Below are positions 50,744 to 59,188 of a DNA stretch of 64,000 nt, one piece after another. This DNA comes from Streptomyces calvus (lineage in GTDB: Bacteria > Actinomycetota > Actinomycetes > Streptomycetales > Streptomycetaceae). A program made the position numbers and the translations under genes. Location: the NCBI RefSeq assembly GCF_006782915.1, contig NZ_VCNP01000049.1:62001-126000 (forward strand). The letters run 5' to 3'. The first letter of the stretch is position 1. Every line of letters starts with the position of its first letter. The notes under the pieces were generated by a model. It made no database searches. It had not been told where the DNA came from and worked only from the letters and a program-made list of their open reading frames with translations.

Positions 50744-51526
50744 TCAGTGGACCTCGGTCACCAGCACGTCCAGCGCCCACGCCGTACCCGCCCGGGCCGG
50801 TGCCGCCGCCTCCACCTCGTATCCGAGGTCCCGCAGCGCCACCACCAGCTCCGCCGGGTCCTTCGGCGCGGCCCGGGCCGTCAGCAGACTCCGTACGATC
50901 CGCCCCTTGGTCGCCTTGTTGAAGTGGCTGACCACCTTCCGGGTCGGCGCGTGCAGCACGCGCACCGTCGCGGTCCGGCCGGCCACCTCGCCCTTCGGCC
51001 TCCAGGCCGCCGCGTACGCCGCCGACCGCAGGTCCAGGACCAGCCCCTGCCCCGCCGCCTCCGGCAGTACCTCCGCCATCGGCGCGCGCCAGTGCCCGCT
51101 CAGCGCGCCCAGCCCGGGCAGCTTCACGCCCATCGAGCAGCGGTAGGAGGGGATCCGGTCGGTGACGCGGACGGCGCCCCACAACCCGGAGAAGACCAGC
51201 AGGGACCTGGCGGCCCGCCGCTTGGCCGCCGCGTCGAGCGAGGCCAGGTCCAGGGCGTCGTACAGCACCCCGGTGTAGATCTCACCGGCGGGCCGCGCGC
51301 CGGCCGTCCGCAGCCCGGCGTTCTTCGCGACCTCGCCGCGCAGTCCCTCGCTGAGCCCGAGCACCTCGCGCGCCTTCTCCTCGTCGCCGGCGCACAGGTC
51401 CACCAGCTCCGCGAGGACGGCCTCCCGCGCCGCCGCCAGCCCCGGCAGCGACAGCGACTCGGGCTTCAGCGGGGCACCGCGGCCGGAAGCGGCCTTGCCT
51501 TCGGACGGCGGCAGCAGGACAAGCAC
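50744..51526 (-). CDS. yaaA: YaaA peroxide-stress-resistance protein
   Basis: The GTG at 51526 follows AAGGAG at a 5-nt gap and gives 260 residues: LVLLPPSEGKA at the start, GLWGAVRVTDRIPSYR and MGVKLPGLG near the middle, DLRSAAYAAAW, and the final VVSHFNKATKGRIVR. These fit the DUF328/YaaA family, which lowers free iron and protects against peroxide in E. coli. It stands between eda and a TetR regulator, all minus strand. Confidence 0.9.
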   Translation of the reverse strand: MLVLLPPSEGKAASGRGAPLKPESLSLPGLAAAREAVLAELVDLCAGDEEKAREVLGLSEGLRGEVAKNAGLRTAGARPAGEIYTGVLYDALDLASLDAAAKRRAARSLLVFSGLWGAVRVTDRIPSYRCSMGVKLPGLGALSGHWRAPMAEVLPEAAGQGLVLDLRSAAYAAAWRPKGEVAGRTATVRVLHAPTRKVVSHFNKATKGRIVRSLLTARAAPKDPAELVVALRDLGYEVEAAAPARAGTAWALDVLVTEVH

Positions 51527-51552
51527 ACGTACTCCTTCGGTAGAGCTCCGAG

Positions 51553-52230
51553 TCAGGGTACGGCGTGGGTCAGCCGGTCCAGTTCGGCGCCGTAGAGCAC
51601 GGCCGGGTCGAAGCCCATGCCCGTGAAGTGGCCCGCCAGCTCCAGGGACAGCACGCCGTGCAGGCGGGTCCAGAAGGACAGCGCACGGCCGAGTGCGGCC
51701 GGGCCGGCGGGATGATCGCCCGCCCACGCGCGGTGCGCCGCGAGGTGCGCCTCCAGCGCACCGCCTGCACCGTCGGTGCCGCCGGTGCCGTCCGCGTCGT
51801 CGTCGGTGAGCCGGGCGGCGTCGAGGAGGGTCGCCATGATCTCCCGCGCGATCCCGGTGACGTCGTCGGGAGCGTGGTAGCCGGGGACGGGCGTGCCGTA
51901 GACGAGGAAGTACCGCTGCGGGTCGGCGAGCGCCCAGGCGCGCAGCGCGGCCCCCAGCCCGGCCAGGTCCGCGCCGCCGGCCGCGGCGGCGCGCACGGCG
52001 TCGGCGAGGCCGCGGTAGGCGTCCCGGATCAGCTCGGTGATCAGGTCGTCCCGGCCGGCGAAGTAGCGGTAGAGCGCCGGACCGCTCAGGCCCATCTGCT
52101 TGGCGATGGCGTTCAGCGACAGCCCGGGCGCCCCCGACGTGGCGATCTGCTCCCAGGCGCGCTCCTTGATCTCCGCGCGCACCTGGTTCCGGTACCGCTC
52201 GCGGGGCGTGCGCCCGTCCTTGTCCGCCAC
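51553..52230 (-). CDS. TetR/AcrR-family regulator
   Basis: I use the GTG at 52230 (GGAAGGGG eight bases upstream), giving 225 residues; the frame extends upstream through a repeat region without a native-looking start. The HTH is ERAWEQIATSGAPGLSLNAIAKQMGLSGPALYRYFAGRDDLITEL. The ligand domain contains YGTPVPGYHAP and WTRLHGVLSLELAGHF (WHG-type C-terminal domain). Ligand and target unknown; it probably regulates the yaaA side or itself. Confidence 0.88.
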   Translation of the reverse strand: MADKDGRTPRERYRNQVRAEIKERAWEQIATSGAPGLSLNAIAKQMGLSGPALYRYFAGRDDLITELIRDAYRGLADAVRAAAAGGADLAGLGAALRAWALADPQRYFLVYGTPVPGYHAPDDVTGIAREIMATLLDAARLTDDDADGTGGTDGAGGALEAHLAAHRAWAGDHPAGPAALGRALSFWTRLHGVLSLELAGHFTGMGFDPAVLYGAELDRLTHAVP

Positions 52231-52294
52231 CTGTCGTGCCCCTTCCGCCGCCGTCCGGCCGTCCGGACGGTCCGGTGAGAAGTTATCACCGGTG

Positions 52295-52415
52295 GGAAAG
52301 GGTGCAGCGGGGTCGGAGGGGAAGGGTGCAGCGAGGTCGGAAGGGAAGGGTGCAGCGGGGTCGGAGGGGAGGGGTGCCGTGGGGCCGGAGGGAAGAGGGG
52401 CAACGAGGCCGTAGG
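52295..52415. repeat. 24-bp tandem repeat upstream of the TetR gene
   Basis: GGTGCAGCG-type units start at 52301, 52325, 52349 and 52373 with decaying copies at both sides. In frame with the TetR gene on the minus strand they would encode 8-residue APFPSDPA units. Confidence 0.9.
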
Positions 52416-52433
52416 AACAGGGCCCGACGAGCC

Positions 52434-53141
52434 TCATGCCCGACCCGCCCGCTCGGCCCTCTCCGTCCCTTCCGCCCGCTCGGCCCTCTCCGTCCCTTCC
52501 GCCCGCTCAGCCCTCTCCGTTCCCTCGGTCCCCTCGGTTCCCTCCGCCCGCGCTCCCCGCGCCGTCCGCTCCGCGGCGAGCGCGCGGACCAGCCCGTCGG
52601 AGTCGTCCGCGTGGAAGCGGACCACCCGCACCGCACGGTGGCGGCCCAGGAACGTGACGTGGGTGACCGGCTCGGTGAGCTCCACCGTGACGGTCGTCTG
52701 CGAGCCCACGGCCACGTCCAGCTCACCCTCGGCCCCCTCGTGCGTCGTCCGCAGCTCCCGCCGCACCGAGGCGATCCGCTCCAGCGGAATCCGCAGGTCC
52801 ACGTGGACGGCCCGGCGCACCCGCAGCACACCGCCGCCCAGCACGTGCGGACGCACCACGGACGCCGCGTGCAGCCCGACGACGAACACCACCGTGTACA
52901 CGTCCAGGACGAGCACCACCGCGTGCACCACCGGCCAGTCCGCCAGCAGCACCGACATCGCCACCGTCTCGACCGCGCACACGAACGCGAACCCGAACAT
53001 CACGGCCCCCTGCCCGCCCGCGTACCCGAACGCCCGCCCGCCGCCGGTGCCGTGGGTGCGCCGCGCCAGCCACAGCCACAAGCTCGCCATCAGCCGCAGC
53101 TCGTGCCGCACCAGGGCCCTGGCCACCCGCAGCCCGGTCAT
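52434..53141 (-). CDS. Membrane protein with PH-like domain and ERAEGT tail repeats
   Basis: The ATG at 53141 overlaps the MerR stop (ATGA) and has GGAGG upstream. Of 235 residues, the first 100 hold three hydrophobic segments (MFGFAFVCAVETVAMSVLLADW, VVHAVVLVLDVYTVVFVVGLHA), then a beta-rich part RVRRAVHVDLRIPLERIASVRREL resembling bacterial PH domains. The C-terminus consists of 9-residue repeats ERAEGTERA encoded by 27-bp DNA repeats. Function unknown, linked to the MerR regulator by the shared operon. Confidence 0.82.
   Translation of the reverse strand: MTGLRVARALVRHELRLMASLWLWLARRTHGTGGGRAFGYAGGQGAVMFGFAFVCAVETVAMSVLLADWPVVHAVVLVLDVYTVVFVVGLHAASVVRPHVLGGGVLRVRRAVHVDLRIPLERIASVRRELRTTHEGAEGELDVAVGSQTTVTVELTEPVTHVTFLGRHRAVRVVRFHADDSDGLVRALAAERTARGARAEGTEGTEGTERAERAEGTERAERAEGTERAERAGRA
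52446..52530. repeat. 27-bp coding repeat in the PH-like protein gene
   Basis: Units starting at 52446, 52473 and 52500 are nearly identical and encode ERAEGTERA on the minus strand. The array begins only 30 bp from the 24-bp array. Confidence 0.85.
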
Positions 53142-53893
53142 GACCGTTCCTCCGCGACGATCCGCAGCGCCCGGCGGATCGCCTCCGCCTGGGCCGGGGC
53201 GAAATCGGCGTAGAAGGCGCGCACGAAGGCGTCGTCCGCCGTCACGTCCGAGCCCTCCGGAACCAGGTCGGCCGGCACGCACGCGGCGAGCGCCCGGGCG
53301 GCCTCCTCGACCCGCGGGTCGTCCGGCCCGACCTCGGCGAGCGAGTCCAGCAGCCGGTAGAGCGCCAACGCCCGCTCCGCCCCGCCCGGCGCGCCCAGCG
53401 CGCCGCTGAGCAGCGCCGTCAGCCGCTCCCGTTCCTCCGGAGGCGCGGCGGTCTCGATGAGCGCCAGCAGCTCGCGGTCCTTCGCGGCCATCGGGGAGTC
53501 GGTGACGTTCCCCATCTGCCGGAACACGGCGGCCAGTTCGGCCGACACCGGCCCCTCGGCGGGCGGCGCGCCGTCCGACTCCAGCAGCGTCCGCAGCCGT
53601 GCCCGCCGGTCCCGGATCGCGGCCTCCTGCCGCGCCAGGTCCTCGTCCAGCTCCGTCAGCACCTCGACGAGGTCCTTGCCGGCGTCGTCCGCGAGCACGT
53701 CCCGCACCTCGGCGAGCCCCAGCCCCAGCTCGGTCAGCCGCCTGACCCGCGCGAGGACGACGGCGTGCCGCAGGGTGTAGTCCCGGTACCCGTTGCCCAG
53801 CCGTTCCGGCTCCGGCAACAGCCCGAGCTGGTGGTAGTGGCGCACGGTCCGCGTGGTGACGCCGACGACGGCGGCGAGTTCTCCGATCCGCAT
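53138..53893 (-). CDS. MerR-family regulator
   Basis: The 251-residue protein begins MRIGELAAVVGVTTRTVRHYHQLGLLPEPERLGNGYRDYT, a classic MerR winged helix, followed by LARVRRLTELGLGLAEVRDVL and the coiled-coil dimer helix around residues 75-110. The C-terminal domain (YRLLDSLAEVGPDD to the end) is larger than in metal-sensing MerR proteins, without Cys ligands, so a small-molecule or TipA-like effector is more likely. Its promoter has the MerR-type 19-bp spacer. Confidence 0.92.
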   Translation of the reverse strand: MRIGELAAVVGVTTRTVRHYHQLGLLPEPERLGNGYRDYTLRHAVVLARVRRLTELGLGLAEVRDVLADDAGKDLVEVLTELDEDLARQEAAIRDRRARLRTLLESDGAPPAEGPVSAELAAVFRQMGNVTDSPMAAKDRELLALIETAAPPEERERLTALLSGALGAPGGAERALALYRLLDSLAEVGPDDPRVEEAARALAACVPADLVPEGSDVTADDAFVRAFYADFAPAQAEAIRRALRIVAEERS

Positions 53894-53899
53894 AGGACC

Positions 53900-53930
53900 A
53901 GTAGAAACGTTGACGTTGCGGCAGGGTCAA
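53900..53930 (-). promoter_or_regulatory. MerR-type promoter with 19-bp spacer
   Basis: On the minus strand TTGACC (53925-53930), 19 nt, and TCTACT (53900-53905). The spacer contains the dyad AACGT-CA-ACGTT (53906-53917). The start codon at 53893 lies only about 7 nt beyond the -10, so the transcript should be leaderless. Confidence 0.85.
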
Positions 53931-53957
53931 GCCACGCTGTGGCCGGGGGTGGGAGGC

Positions 53958-54788
53958 ATGGGCGGGCGGGAACAGGCGCGGTGGGCCAGGGCGCGGCTCG
54001 GACGGTGCGGTCCGCCCGTCGACCTGCTCACCGCCCGCTTCGACCGCCACGAGTACGCCCCGCACGCCCACCAGGAGTTCACGGTCGGCGTCACCGTCGG
54101 CGGACTGGAGGTCATCGCCTACCGCGGCGGGCGCATCGTCTCCGGCCCCGGCTCGATCGTCGTCCTCGAACCCGGCGAGATGCACACCGGCGGCCCCGCC
54201 GCCCCCGAGGGCTACGCCTACCAGGCCCTCTACGCCGGCCCCGACCTCCTCACCGACGGAACCCACGGCCGTTCCCTGCCGCACTTCCGCGAACCCGTCC
54301 TGCAGGACCCCGAACTCGCCACCGCACTGCGCCGCGCCCACAGCGACCTCAGCGCCCACCCCGACCCGCTCGAGGCCGAGTCCCGCCTGCCCTGGCTGCT
54401 CACCGCGCTCACCCGCCGCCACTCCACGGCCCGCGCGAGCGACGACACCCTCCCCGGCGCCGGCCGCATCGCCCGCACCGTCCGCGACCGCCTCGCCGAC
54501 GAACTCCTCGCCCCGCCCTCCCTCGCCACGCTCGCCGCCGACCTCGGCCTGTCCCGCTACCAACTGCTCCGCGCGTTCCGTACGACGACGGGCGTGCCGC
54601 CGTACGCGTGGCTCGCCCAGTACCGGGTGACCCGGGCCCGCGCGCTCCTCGACGCCGGGCTGCGCCCCGCCGAGGCGGCGGCCCTCGTCGGCTTCGCCGA
54701 CCAGGCGCACCTGACCCGCTGGTTCCGGCGAGTGCTCGGGGTGACCCCGGCGGCGTACCGCAACAGCGTTCAAGACACCGCGCCCTGA
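53958..54788 (+). CDS. AraC-family regulator
   Basis: I chose the ATG at 53958; a GTG at 53949 is also possible, and upstream sequence overlaps the divergent MerR promoter. The 276-residue protein has an N-terminal cupin (HEYAPHAHQEFTVGVTVGG and GSIVVLEPGEMHTG) and a C-terminal AraC domain with two HTHs (LATLAADLGLSRYQLLRAFRTTTGVPPYAWL and AAALVGFADQAHLTRWFRRVLGVTPAAYR). It stands 20 bp before the EamA gene, which it probably controls. Confidence 0.9.
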   Translation: MGGREQARWARARLGRCGPPVDLLTARFDRHEYAPHAHQEFTVGVTVGGLEVIAYRGGRIVSGPGSIVVLEPGEMHTGGPAAPEGYAYQALYAGPDLLTDGTHGRSLPHFREPVLQDPELATALRRAHSDLSAHPDPLEAESRLPWLLTALTRRHSTARASDDTLPGAGRIARTVRDRLADELLAPPSLATLAADLGLSRYQLLRAFRTTTGVPPYAWLAQYRVTRARALLDAGLRPAEAAALVGFADQAHLTRWFRRVLGVTPAAYRNSVQDTAP

Positions 54789-54807
54789 CCCGGCCGACAC
54801 TCGCCGC

Positions 54808-55737
54808 ATGACTGCACGCGGCTGGCTCCTGTTCTCCCTGATGGGAGTGGTCTGGGGCATCCCCTACCTGATGATCAAAGTGGCGGTGGACGAGGTGTCC
54901 CCGTCCACGGTGGTGTTCACCCGCTGCGCCCTCGGCGCGCTGCTCCTGCTGCCGTTCGCCCTGCGCCGGGGCGGCCTGACCACCACCGTCCGCACACACT
55001 GGCGGCCCCTGCTGGCGTTCGCCTGCATCGAGATCGTCGTCCCCTGGTACACCCTCACCGACGCCGAACGGCACCTGTCCAGCTCCACCGCCGGCCTGCT
55101 GATCGCGGGCGTCCCCATCGTCGGCGTGGCGCTCGCCCGGTTCTTCGGCGACACCGAACGCCTCGGCACCCGCCGCCTCACCGGCCTCGGCCTCGGCCTG
55201 GCCGGCGTCACGGTGCTCACCCTGCCGCACCTCACCGGCGGCGACGCCCGCTCGCTGGCCGAGGTGCTGCTGACCGTGCTGGGCTACGCCGTCGCCCCGC
55301 TGATCGCCGCCCGCCACCTCCAACAGGTCCCGTCCCTCCAGCTCACCACCGTCTGCCTCACCTTCGCGGCCCTGGTGTACGCCCCGGCGGCCGCGCTGAC
55401 CCGACCCACCCGGATGCCCGCCGCCGAGACCCTGACCGCGCTGGCCGGCCTGGGCGTCATCTGCACCGCCGTCGCCTTCGTCGCCTTCCTGGAACTGATC
55501 AAGGAGGCCGGACCGACCCGGGCCACCGTCATCACGTACGTCAATCCGGCGGTCGCGGTCGCGGCCGGGGCGCTGTTCCTCGACGAGGCCCTGACGCCGG
55601 CCGTGCTGGCCGCCTTCGGCCTGATCCTCACCGGCTCGGTCCTGGCGACGGCCACCGCGCCGGGACCCCGCCCACGCCCGGTACCATGGTCGGCACGGCA
55701 GACGAGCCGGGCGGACGGCCGCGTGGAGTCCCCCTAG
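54808..55737 (+). CDS. EamA/DMT-family transporter
   Basis: The 309-residue protein has ten helices in two EamA halves (first from LFSLMGVVWGIPYLMIKVAV; second from EVLLTVLGYAVAPLIAARHL), with helix LELIKEAGPTRATVITYVNPAVAVAAGALFLDEALTPA typical of the family. It probably exports amino acids or drugs. Its last 13 codons lie within the 5' end of rnpB, so the RNA and the mRNA share sequence. Confidence 0.9.
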   Translation: MTARGWLLFSLMGVVWGIPYLMIKVAVDEVSPSTVVFTRCALGALLLLPFALRRGGLTTTVRTHWRPLLAFACIEIVVPWYTLTDAERHLSSSTAGLLIAGVPIVGVALARFFGDTERLGTRRLTGLGLGLAGVTVLTLPHLTGGDARSLAEVLLTVLGYAVAPLIAARHLQQVPSLQLTTVCLTFAALVYAPAAALTRPTRMPAAETLTALAGLGVICTAVAFVAFLELIKEAGPTRATVITYVNPAVAVAAGALFLDEALTPAVLAAFGLILTGSVLATATAPGPRPRPVPWSARQTSRADGRVESP

Positions 55738-56109
55738 GGGGCTTCCCGAGGAACGTCCGGGCTCCACAGGGCAGGGTGGTGGCTAACGGCCACCCGGGGT
55801 GACCCGCGGGACAGTGCCACAGAAAGCAGACCGCCGGGGACCTCGGTCCTCGGTAAGGGTGAAACGGCGGTGTAAGAGACCACCAGTGCCTAGGGTGACC
55901 TGGGCAGCTAGGTAAACCCCACCCGGAGCAAGGTCAAGAGGAGCGCCGTGAAAAGCGCTCTGCGCGGACGTTCGAGGGCTGCCCGCCCGAGTCCGCGGGT
56001 AGACCGCACGAGGCCGGTGGCAACACCGGTCCTAGATGGATGGCCGTCGCCCCGGCGTCCGCGAGGACCCCGGGGAACAGAACCCGGCGTACAGCCCGAC
56101 TCGTCTGCC
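55697..56109 (+). ncRNA. rnpB: RNase P RNA, bacterial class A
   Basis: The P1 helix is clear: GGCAGACGAG (55697-55706) pairs with CTCGTCTGCC (56100-56109). Within it lie the conserved GAGGAACGTCCGGGCTCCAC (55750-55769) and CAGGGCAGGGTGGTGGCTAACGGCC-type segments, GGGTGAAACGGCGGTGTAAGAGACC and the P4-distal region with AGATGGATGGCCGTC. It processes pre-tRNA 5' ends with protein C5. Its 5' part overlaps the EamA gene by 41 nt; a TACCAT -10 lies 10 nt upstream of the start. Confidence 0.97.
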
Positions 56110-56116
56110 GCTCCTT

Positions 56117-56162
56117 GTTTCCGCAGGCCAGAGGTGATGGTTTCCGCAGGCCAGAGGTGATG
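56117..56162. repeat. 23-bp perfect tandem duplication
   Basis: GTTTCCGCAGGCCAGAGGTGATG is present twice in succession, 8 nt after the end of rnpB. Confidence 0.95.
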
Positions 56163-56809
56163 CTTCTGGTCCGGGCGACGTGTACGCGCGCCGGGGTGCG
56201 TCTGCCTTCGGGCTACCCGGTCCGGCCGGTCGGCGCGGCGGTGGCCGGAACCCCGAAATGCTCAGCGACCGGGTGGTCCGCCCACGTGACAGCGCTGCCG
56301 CCGCTCACCCCGGCGTACGGCCCGACTGCTCTGCCCCTTCCTGCACCCGCCGCCCCCCTCGCGATCGGTGGCGTCAGCATCTCAAAGGGTGCTCCACCTC
56401 GGGCGAACGGGAGCGTGGACGGGGCGTCTTCGGGCGTGTGGTTGGCCGGAATTGGGCAGCCGGTGGGGCGAGGACGGCTCGGAAATCGCTTGCAGGGCGC
56501 GGAGTGTGACGGGACGGCAGGCGCGTTCGAGTGGGTAAGTGCCCTGTTCTCGACCTTGTGGGCGGCGGGCTCGTTCGGCGTCAACTCCGATACCACGGTG
56601 CCCCGAACGGGCGATGGAAACACGACGAACTCGGATTGCCGACCGAGTATGCCGTCCGTGGTGCGTCCTCACCCAGCAGGATGGCTAGCATGGGCCGTAC
56701 CCGGTCGGAAGATCGCCCTCCTCTTGTTGGCTGACCACCTTCCCGGCCCGCGGCCGCCCTGATCCGGTCGCCACCACCCCGCTGCTCTCACAGACCGAGG
56801 GACCGCACC
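56163..56809. other. Gene-less interval with a partial rnpB 3'-end copy
   Basis: No ORF here has convincing codon usage; the longest frames (up to 240 codons on plus, 136 on minus) have mixed third positions and no recognised domain. The stretch 56308-56343 resembles the 3' end of rnpB (56083-56118): 18 of the first 19 bases match and about 30 of 36 overall. A TAGCAT -10-like box at 56686 may belong to the cvnA promoter. Confidence 0.7.
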
Positions 56810-58651
56810 ATGTCAGTGCCTGCTCCGCCCCGCCGGCATCCGTCGGCGAGGGCGCCGCGTACCTCGCCCGTCCCGTCGCTGGCCGTGCTGGTGGCGAGTG
56901 CCGCCGGCGGCGGCGCGGCGGTCGCCCTCGCACCGTCCGGCGCCTTCCGGTGGGCCCTGGCCGTGGTGGCGACCGCCTGGGTGTGCGTGGCCGTCGCCGT
57001 CCTCGCCGGCCACCGGCTCGTCCACCGGGCCCGCACGGCGGCCGCCGAACAGGAGGCGGAGAACGGCCGGCTCAAGGCCGAGGCCGCCCGGAAGGCGGCC
57101 GAGATCTCGCACCTGGCCGGTGTGACCCTGCCCGCCGTGGCCGGCCGGCTGCGGGAGGGCGCGGGCGCGGCCGAGGTGCTGGGCAGTGTGCCGCCGCCGT
57201 CGGACCCGCAGCTCCAGCGGATCTCGCACGCCTTCGCCACCGCCGTCGAGGAGGACGTGCGGCGGGCGGCCGCCCTGGACGGCGAGTACCGCAAGGCCCG
57301 GCAGGAACTCGACCAGGTGGTCGCCGAGTTGGAACTGCTCGGCCAGAAGACGCTGCCCACCGCCGTCGCCCGGCTGCGCGAGGGCCGGTCCGCCGACACC
57401 GTGCTCGCCGAGGTCGACCTGCCCCGGCTGCCCGCGGTGCGCACCCCGGCCGAGTCGTTCGTCCGCGAGCTCGCCCACAGCGAGCGGCGCGCCGCCGCCG
57501 CTCAGGCCGCCTCCGCCAAGGCGCTCAGCCGCGTCCAGGCCAAGGCCGTGCGCATGCTCGCCGACCTGCGGGAGATGCAGGAGCGGCACGGCGAGGAGGT
57601 CTTCGGGGACCTGCTGAAGCTGGACCACAGCACCTCCCAGCTCGGCCTGATGACCGACCGGCTGGCGCTGCTCATGGGCGGCCGGTCCAGCCGCGCCTGG
57701 AACAAGCCGATCGTGATGGAGAGCATCCTGCGCGGTGCCGTCGGCCGCATCGCCGCCTACCAGCGGGTGCGCCTGCACTGCTCCACCCGCGCCGCCGTCT
57801 CCGGCTTCGCCGCCGAAGGCGTGATGCACCTGCTCGCCGAGCTGATGGACAACGCCGCGAACTTCTCGCCGCCCATCGACGAGGTGCACGTCTACGTCGA
57901 GGACCGCAGCGCCGGCATCGTCGTCACCATCGAGGACAGCGGCCTGAAGATGGCCGACGCGGCGATGCGCCGCGCCGAGGAGGCCGTGGCCGGACGCGTC
58001 ACCGACCTCGCCTCGCTGCAGGGCACCCGGCTCGGCCTGGCCGTGGTGGGACGGCTCGCGGTGAAGTACGGCATCAGCGTCAACTACCGCCCCTCCTCCC
58101 GCGGCGGCACCGGCGTGGTCGTCCTGCTGCCCCTGAACCTGCTCGCCCAGCAGCGCGACCTGGCCCCGCAGGAGACGGCGCCCCGGCCCGCCGCCGCGGC
58201 CGTACCCGCGCCCGCGGCGGCCGTGGACCCGCTGCCGGACGCCACCGCCCTGCCCGCGCACCCGGAGCGCCCCGCGGTTCCGGAGCGATCCGCCCCCGTG
58301 GAGCGGCCCGCGGTCCCGGAGCGGCCGGCCCCCGCGGAGCGGCCCGCCGCAACCGAGCGGCCCGCCGCACGGCCCGAGCTTCCCGAACCGGGACGGCACC
58401 GGCGGCCCGACGGCACCACGCCCAACGGACTGCCCGTCCGTGCCCCCGGCCGCACCATGGCCGAGGCGGAGCGCGAACGCGAGCAGCGCCTGTCGGAGAC
58501 CGGACGGACCGGTGACACGCCGGCCACGCCGCGCCCGCCGCGCGACGCGGGCTCGCGGTTCGGCGCCTTCGCCCGCGCACGGCAGACCGGAAACGGCCCC
58601 GCCGCACCGGGCACCCGGCCGCCCGAGTCCGAGCCGCCGACGGCTCCGTAG
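56810..58651 (+). CDS. cvnA: CvnA-type sensor kinase-like ATP-binding protein
   Basis: The 613-residue first gene of the conservon has two N-terminal helices (about 22-42, 47-68), a coiled region with an internal duplication (residues about 103-157 and 178-232, both starting TLPxxxxRLREG), a DHp-like helix KLDHSTSQLGLMTDRL, and an HATPase_c domain with N box LAELMDNAANFSPP, IEDSGLKMAD and LGLAVVGRLAVKYGI. The Pro-rich tail has PERPA repeats. CvnA proteins act upstream of a small GTPase (CvnD) with CvnB and CvnC, as in the rar/cvn9 system that affects aerial growth. Confidence 0.93.
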   Translation: MSVPAPPRRHPSARAPRTSPVPSLAVLVASAAGGGAAVALAPSGAFRWALAVVATAWVCVAVAVLAGHRLVHRARTAAAEQEAENGRLKAEAARKAAEISHLAGVTLPAVAGRLREGAGAAEVLGSVPPPSDPQLQRISHAFATAVEEDVRRAAALDGEYRKARQELDQVVAELELLGQKTLPTAVARLREGRSADTVLAEVDLPRLPAVRTPAESFVRELAHSERRAAAAQAASAKALSRVQAKAVRMLADLREMQERHGEEVFGDLLKLDHSTSQLGLMTDRLALLMGGRSSRAWNKPIVMESILRGAVGRIAAYQRVRLHCSTRAAVSGFAAEGVMHLLAELMDNAANFSPPIDEVHVYVEDRSAGIVVTIEDSGLKMADAAMRRAEEAVAGRVTDLASLQGTRLGLAVVGRLAVKYGISVNYRPSSRGGTGVVVLLPLNLLAQQRDLAPQETAPRPAAAAVPAPAAAVDPLPDATALPAHPERPAVPERSAPVERPAVPERPAPAERPAATERPAARPELPEPGRHRRPDGTTPNGLPVRAPGRTMAEAEREREQRLSETGRTGDTPATPRPPRDAGSRFGAFARARQTGNGPAAPGTRPPESEPPTAP

Positions 58652-58729
58652 TCCCAGCCCTTCCCGTACGGCGCCCGGGGCGACGGCGCCCCTTCCCGCT
58701 CGAGTTCGTGAGATAGGAGGAACGGGCCG

Positions 58730-59188
58730 GTGACCGGTCAGCCGGGCACCACCGTCCCATCACCCATCATGCAGACCACCGACAACAGCCTCAGCTGGCT
58801 CCTCCACGGCCTCCTGGAACAGACCCCCGGCACGCGGCACGCGCTGGTCCTGTCCCGGGACGGCCTGAAGCTCTGCTGGAGCGAGCACCTGACGCTCGAC
58901 CGGGCCGACCAGCTCGCGGCGATCTGCTCCGGCATCCAGGCCCTGGCCCAGGGCGCCTCCGTGGAGTTCGGCGACGGCAGCGGCGGCGTCCGGCAGTCGA
59001 TGACCGAGTTCCACGGCGGCCTGCTCTTCATCGTCGAGGCCGGCGAGGGAGCGCACCTCGCCGTCGTCGCCGGGGAGGACGCCGACCCCGGCGTGGTGGG
59101 CCACCAGATGTCGGAGCTGGTCGAGCAGATCGGCGAACACCTGCGGGCCGAACCGCGGGGCCATGCCCGGGGGAGCGGCGCGTCATGA
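58730..59188 (+). CDS. cvnB: CvnB: Roadblock/LC7 protein
   Basis: The GTG start (GGAGG upstream) gives 152 residues; an ATG at 58769 is also possible. The domain spans LSWLLHGLLEQTPGTRHALVLSRDGLKLCWSEHLTLDRADQLAAICSGIQALAQGASVEFG, the roadblock fold found with small GTPases. It likely acts as a GAP-like or scaffold partner of CvnD. Its stop overlaps the cvnC start (ATGA). Confidence 0.93.
   Translation: MTGQPGTTVPSPIMQTTDNSLSWLLHGLLEQTPGTRHALVLSRDGLKLCWSEHLTLDRADQLAAICSGIQALAQGASVEFGDGSGGVRQSMTEFHGGLLFIVEAGEGAHLAVVAGEDADPGVVGHQMSELVEQIGEHLRAEPRGHARGSGAS

Noticed and set aside
52434..54860. 808-codon minus frame through the PH-like gene and beyond
   Set aside because: The real gene starts at 53141 with GGAGG and the MerR overlap; the extension runs opposite the AraC gene and in another frame of the MerR gene.
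56040..56762. 240-codon plus frame downstream of rnpB
   Set aside because: It begins inside the RNase P RNA, has mixed third codon positions and no ribosome site or known motif.
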